Source: Odobenus rosmarus divergens | Lineage: Eukaryota; Chordata; Mammalia; Carnivora; Odobenidae | Direction of reading: 5' to 3' | DNA: 64,000 nt | Assembly (NCBI RefSeq): GCF_000321225.1 | Contig: NW_004451649.1 | Location: 396,674-460,673 of the forward strand | Part shown: in pieces, positions 63,951 through 64,000 of the stretch | Layout: the number at the start of each line of letters is the position of its first letter | Numbering within the stretch: position 1 is the first letter of the stretch | Notes under the pieces: generated by a model | Told to the model about the DNA's origin: nothing | The model's input: only the letters and a program-made list of their open reading frames with translations | Databases searched by the model: none | Program-made: the position numbers and the translations under genes

Positions 63951-64000
63951 TAGAATAATATTTCATGATAAGTGAGAATTTTGTTCAATCTAATTTTTTT

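Larger units (their letters stand above)
30383..64000 (+). other. ROBO2: ROBO2 first intron (start; continues past the window)
   Basis: I searched for the expected next coding segment (start of the first Ig domain, with SRLRQEDFPPR at its head) and did not see it, nor other exons with credible acceptor and donor pairs. The window therefore covers only the beginning of a long intron, as expected for ROBO2, known for very large introns. Transposons inside it are listed separately. Confidence 0.85.

Noticed and set aside
1..64000. CRISPR arrays, prokaryotic operons or phage-like modules
   Set aside because: No regularly spaced repeats, operon-like gene runs or ribosome-binding sites. All signals are those of a mammalian chromosome.

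Overview
This is mammalian nuclear DNA: AT-rich, dominated by interspersed repeats, with one CpG-island promoter and no long intact non-repeat coding frame. The repeats place it in a caniform carnivore. tRNA-derived Can-SINEs are abundant on both strands, beginning with gggcrcctgggtggctcag and ending in an AATAAA-rich tail. Their body variants (for example the copies starting at 2612 and 16269) look like the arctoid forms of bears, seals and relatives rather than dog or cat SINEs. I favour a pinniped or bear, but this rests on recalled subfamily appearance only.

The only recognisable protein-coding gene is ROBO2, the axon-guidance receptor for SLIT, on the + strand. Its first coding exon for the canonical signal-peptide isoform ends at 30382. 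It holds a start codon at 30322, 20 codons of signal peptide plus one base, and a perfect GTAAGT donor. Upstream lies a GC-rich CpG island (about 28980-29760) and a long 5' leader carrying at least six short upstream ORFs. One spans 50 codons, and another has a stop codon overlapping the ROBO2 start codon. The remaining 33.6 kb is the start of a large intron; I did not recognise the next exon (first Ig domain) in the window.

Layout. 1-25.8 kb: upstream DNA (intergenic, or intron of a longer ROBO2 isoform) with a Tigger/MER44-like DNA transposon, L2, MIR and old L1 pieces, a young truncated L1, and seven Can-SINEs including one nested pair. 25.8-34.7 kb: a zone with no recognised transposon, centred on the promoter. 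34.7-39.3 kb: L2, a truncated L1 and older L1 remnants. 39.7-45.4 kb: another repeat-poor stretch. 45.4-54.0 kb: a near full-length but decayed antisense LINE-1 (about 7 kb) with three SINE insertions, preceded by a SINE and a second truncated L1. 54-64 kb: repeat-poor sequence with three SINEs, one L2 end and microsatellites.

No CRISPR array, prokaryotic operon, structural RNA gene or novel system is visible. The observations most worth following up are the ROBO2 leader uORF array, the repeat-free zone around the promoter, and two unexplained coding-like stretches (46432-46693 on +, 20911-21330 on -).
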